64,000 nucleotides of DNA, taken from Granulosicoccus sp036478595. Its GTDB lineage: Bacteria; Pseudomonadota; Gammaproteobacteria; Granulosicoccales; Granulosicoccaceae. The stretch's first letter is position 1; each line of letters opens with the position of its first letter. Below are positions 62,461 to 64,000 of this stretch, piece by piece. A program made the translations under genes and the position numbers. The stretch is taken from NCBI GenBank assembly GCA_036478595.1, contig JAZGEF010000032.1, forward strand, positions 3,613 through 67,612, given 5' to 3'. Under the pieces are notes generated by a model, which saw only the letters and a program-made list of their open reading frames with translations, was not told the origin of the DNA and did no database searches.

Positions 62461-63683
62461 TGAGTGGTTTAACTAGCAAGCTAGCATTGGCTACTCTCAC
62501 CTTAGTCTCGGCGAATGTACAAGCAGAGGATTCTGATTGGGAGGTGGATACGACGTATCTATCCTATGTGGAAGCGGATAATCGAGTGTCGGTAGCCAAG
62601 AGCATGGCAAACCTGACGCGTGAGCAGGAGGGCAAGAAGTTGAGCGTTAACCTTGTGCACGACACCATGTCTGGCTCATCCCCAACTGGTGCTGTACGTA
62701 GTAGCGATTCTGCTGTGACGTTTACTGGTGTGTCGGGTGGTACTGGGTTTTCTGCTGGCAATGGGTCTGACTACTCGCTTAGTACCTTTGAAGATACTCG
62801 AATACAGGCAGGGTTTAATTTGTCGAGTCCAAGCAGCAGGGCCGTTACGATCGATTATGGTGCCGTCGTATCACAAGAATCTGATTTTGACTCGGTTGGT
62901 GGTAATGTTGGCTTCACACGCGAAAGCACTGACAAACTGGCAAGCTTTACAATGGGGCTTGCTGCAACGTTTGATTCAATCTATCAAAGTGATTCAGGTG
63001 CAACACCGCAACCGCTAGGTGACGTTACGCAAAATCAAGCCTTCGGCAAAGGTCAGCGCAACACCCTTGATGCACTAGTGGGTGGCACACGGGTATTGAA
63101 TAAGCAGACGGTTGCGCAAGTGAATGTTAGCCTTAGCCTGTCGAACGGTTATCACTCCGATCCCTACAAGATCATCAGCGCAACCACTGAGAATAATCAG
63201 ATCATCGCAAACTATCACGATAGCCGTCCAGAGTCGCGAGTACGGACAAGCCTGTTTGGCAATGTGGTGCATCAACTTGGAGACACACCACATTCGATAC
63301 ACATTGGCTATCGAGCCTATTATGACGACTGGGGTATTAATTCGCACACAGCTGATTTCCGCTATCATCGCCAGTTAACCAGGCGGCAGTATCTAGAACC
63401 GCATGTACGTGTTTACCGACAGTCTCAGGCTGATTTTTATTACAGGCGTTTCTACGTTGACGATGCATTAAACCCGATCCTTCCAAGTGATGGCTTAGCC
63501 AGCTCGGACTATCGACTCGATGCAATGACGAGTGTCACGCTTGGGATGAAATATGGCCTCGCGCTGACTAAAAACACAGACTTGCGAGTGCGGGCAGAGT
63601 ACCTGGCGCAGACATTTGACAATGATGATTATAGTAAGAATAACGCAATCGTGTTTCAGACGAGTTTGAAGTATAAGTTCTAG
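62460..63683 (+). CDS. DUF3570 outer-membrane beta-barrel
   Basis: 407 residues. Signal peptide MSGLTSKLALATLTLVSANVQA. The mature protein is a series of alternating amphipathic strands ending in a C-terminal Phe (SLKYKF), the outer-membrane barrel signal. Family DUF3570 by context and text such as VDTTYLSYVEADNRVSV. It is coupled to DUF4266 by a TAATG overlap. It may be a porin or export channel for the small lipoprotein's partner or substrate. Confidence 0.88.
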   Translation: MSGLTSKLALATLTLVSANVQAEDSDWEVDTTYLSYVEADNRVSVAKSMANLTREQEGKKLSVNLVHDTMSGSSPTGAVRSSDSAVTFTGVSGGTGFSAGNGSDYSLSTFEDTRIQAGFNLSSPSSRAVTIDYGAVVSQESDFDSVGGNVGFTRESTDKLASFTMGLAATFDSIYQSDSGATPQPLGDVTQNQAFGKGQRNTLDALVGGTRVLNKQTVAQVNVSLSLSNGYHSDPYKIISATTENNQIIANYHDSRPESRVRTSLFGNVVHQLGDTPHSIHIGYRAYYDDWGINSHTADFRYHRQLTRRQYLEPHVRVYRQSQADFYYRRFYVDDALNPILPSDGLASSDYRLDAMTSVTLGMKYGLALTKNTDLRVRAEYLAQTFDNDDYSKNNAIVFQTSLKYKF

Positions 63684-64000
63684 CGCAAAATTGTCACGTA
63701 AGCTGGCATGCTCAGGTATGCCGGCTATAGGGTCGTTTTGGGGTTCAAACGCCACGTGGCTGGTGTTGGGTGCGGGGGTATTGTTGGTCACAATGATATT
63801 GATATCGTTGATGTACCAGCATCTTTTGAAAATGCGTTATGAGCACGACCAATTAAGCCGGTTACCGTTTGTGCTTAGCATTGGGATTTTTTGTTGGCGT
63901 TCGCTGGGTTGGTGTATAGTTTTTTCCCGCTCATTAATCCCCAGCAAATGGCAGAGCACTAAACGCTCTGCCAACGCCCCGACTTTCCCGCCTTGTAAAT
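63684..64000 (+). other. End of window: two hairpins and an open frame of doubtful status
   Basis: After DUF3570 lies a 9-position hairpin (63701-63725, AGCTGGCAT/ATGCCGGCT, one G-T pair), a possible terminator. A frame from ATG 63718 is open to the window end and starts with one hydrophobic segment, but its later part looks non-coding. A second, perfect 8-bp hairpin (63950-63957 with 63965-63972) follows a TATAGT-like element near 63915. Confidence 0.35.
63701..63725 (+). terminator. Hairpin after DUF3570
   Basis: AGCTGGCAT (63701-63709) pairs with ATGCCGGCT (63717-63725) around a 7-base loop, 17 bases after the stop. No T tract, so efficiency is uncertain. Confidence 0.45.

Noticed and set aside
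1..64000. tRNA or rRNA genes
   Set aside because: No tRNA T-arm plus acceptor pattern or rRNA segment was recognised on either strand; a covariance-model scan would be decisive.

Overview
The window looks like part of the chromosome of a free-living, heterotrophic, probably marine gammaproteobacterium. Supports are the E. coli-like double LexA box in front of lexA, a PolB-type DNA polymerase II, homologues of E. coli YnbA/YnbB, a malate synthase G, and several uptake systems for small organic compounds (TctABC, TRAP-TAXI, PotABCD type). Base composition is near balanced by eye. There are no rRNA or tRNA genes, no CRISPR array and no intact insertion sequence. The genus cannot be named from the sequence alone.

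Layout. 1-7.1 kb: start of a repeat-bearing lipoprotein cut by the window edge, malate synthase G (glcB), a cytochrome P460-like lipoprotein, polB and two small unknown genes. 7.2-16.0 kb: a catabolic island. A LacI regulator and a thiamine-diphosphate enzyme lie on the minus strand. Facing them is an operon for a TctABC transporter, a CoA-acylating aldehyde dehydrogenase and a small-acid CoA ligase. A LacI-type operator sits in the divergent promoter region. The dehydrogenase and ligase resemble the sulfoacetate enzymes SauS and SauT. 16.0-20.4 kb: a TPR-glycosyltransferase overlapping a sulfotransferase, a short inverted-repeat element, a pseudouridine synthase and a DUF899 protein. 20.4-28.6 kb: an FAD amine oxidoreductase, a membrane ClpP-fold protein, a Pot-type ABC transporter and a creatinase whose catalytic residues match the Pseudomonas enzyme in number and position. 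These could form a creatine to sarcosine route.

28.7-35.1 kb: an ABC-2 exporter with a secreted alpha/beta hydrolase, then a phospholipid-type cluster (small membrane protein, YnbA-like, YnbB-like, PlsC-like). 35.2-38.1 kb: a relic of an ABC ATPase, then two membrane coiled-coil proteins with C-terminal HhH-like domains flanking an OmpA/BON protein. 38.3-44.7 kb: a DUF1456 protein, a DMT exporter, a TRAP-TAXI transporter, a SlyD-like isomerase, a VOC remnant and a DUF1801 protein. 44.9-50.3 kb: a GGDEF/EAL receptor and the SOS cassette lexA-imuA-imuB, with no dnaE2 next to it. 50.7-57.2 kb: a LysE exporter, three unknown envelope proteins and a decayed gentisate-dioxygenase-like cupin. 57.2-63.7 kb: a DUF1501/DUF1800 pair divergent from apbE, a TlpA-like thioredoxin, a DUF4266 lipoprotein ending in Cys-Gly-Cys-Asn, and a DUF3570 outer-membrane barrel. 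The last three overlap each other.

The most interesting regions are the DUF1800/DUF1501-ApbE-TlpA-DUF4266-DUF3570 locus, the LacI-controlled TPP/TctABC/acyl-CoA island, the HhH/OmpA triad, and the lexA-imuAB cassette under two LexA boxes. All function calls come from reading motifs; no database search was run.
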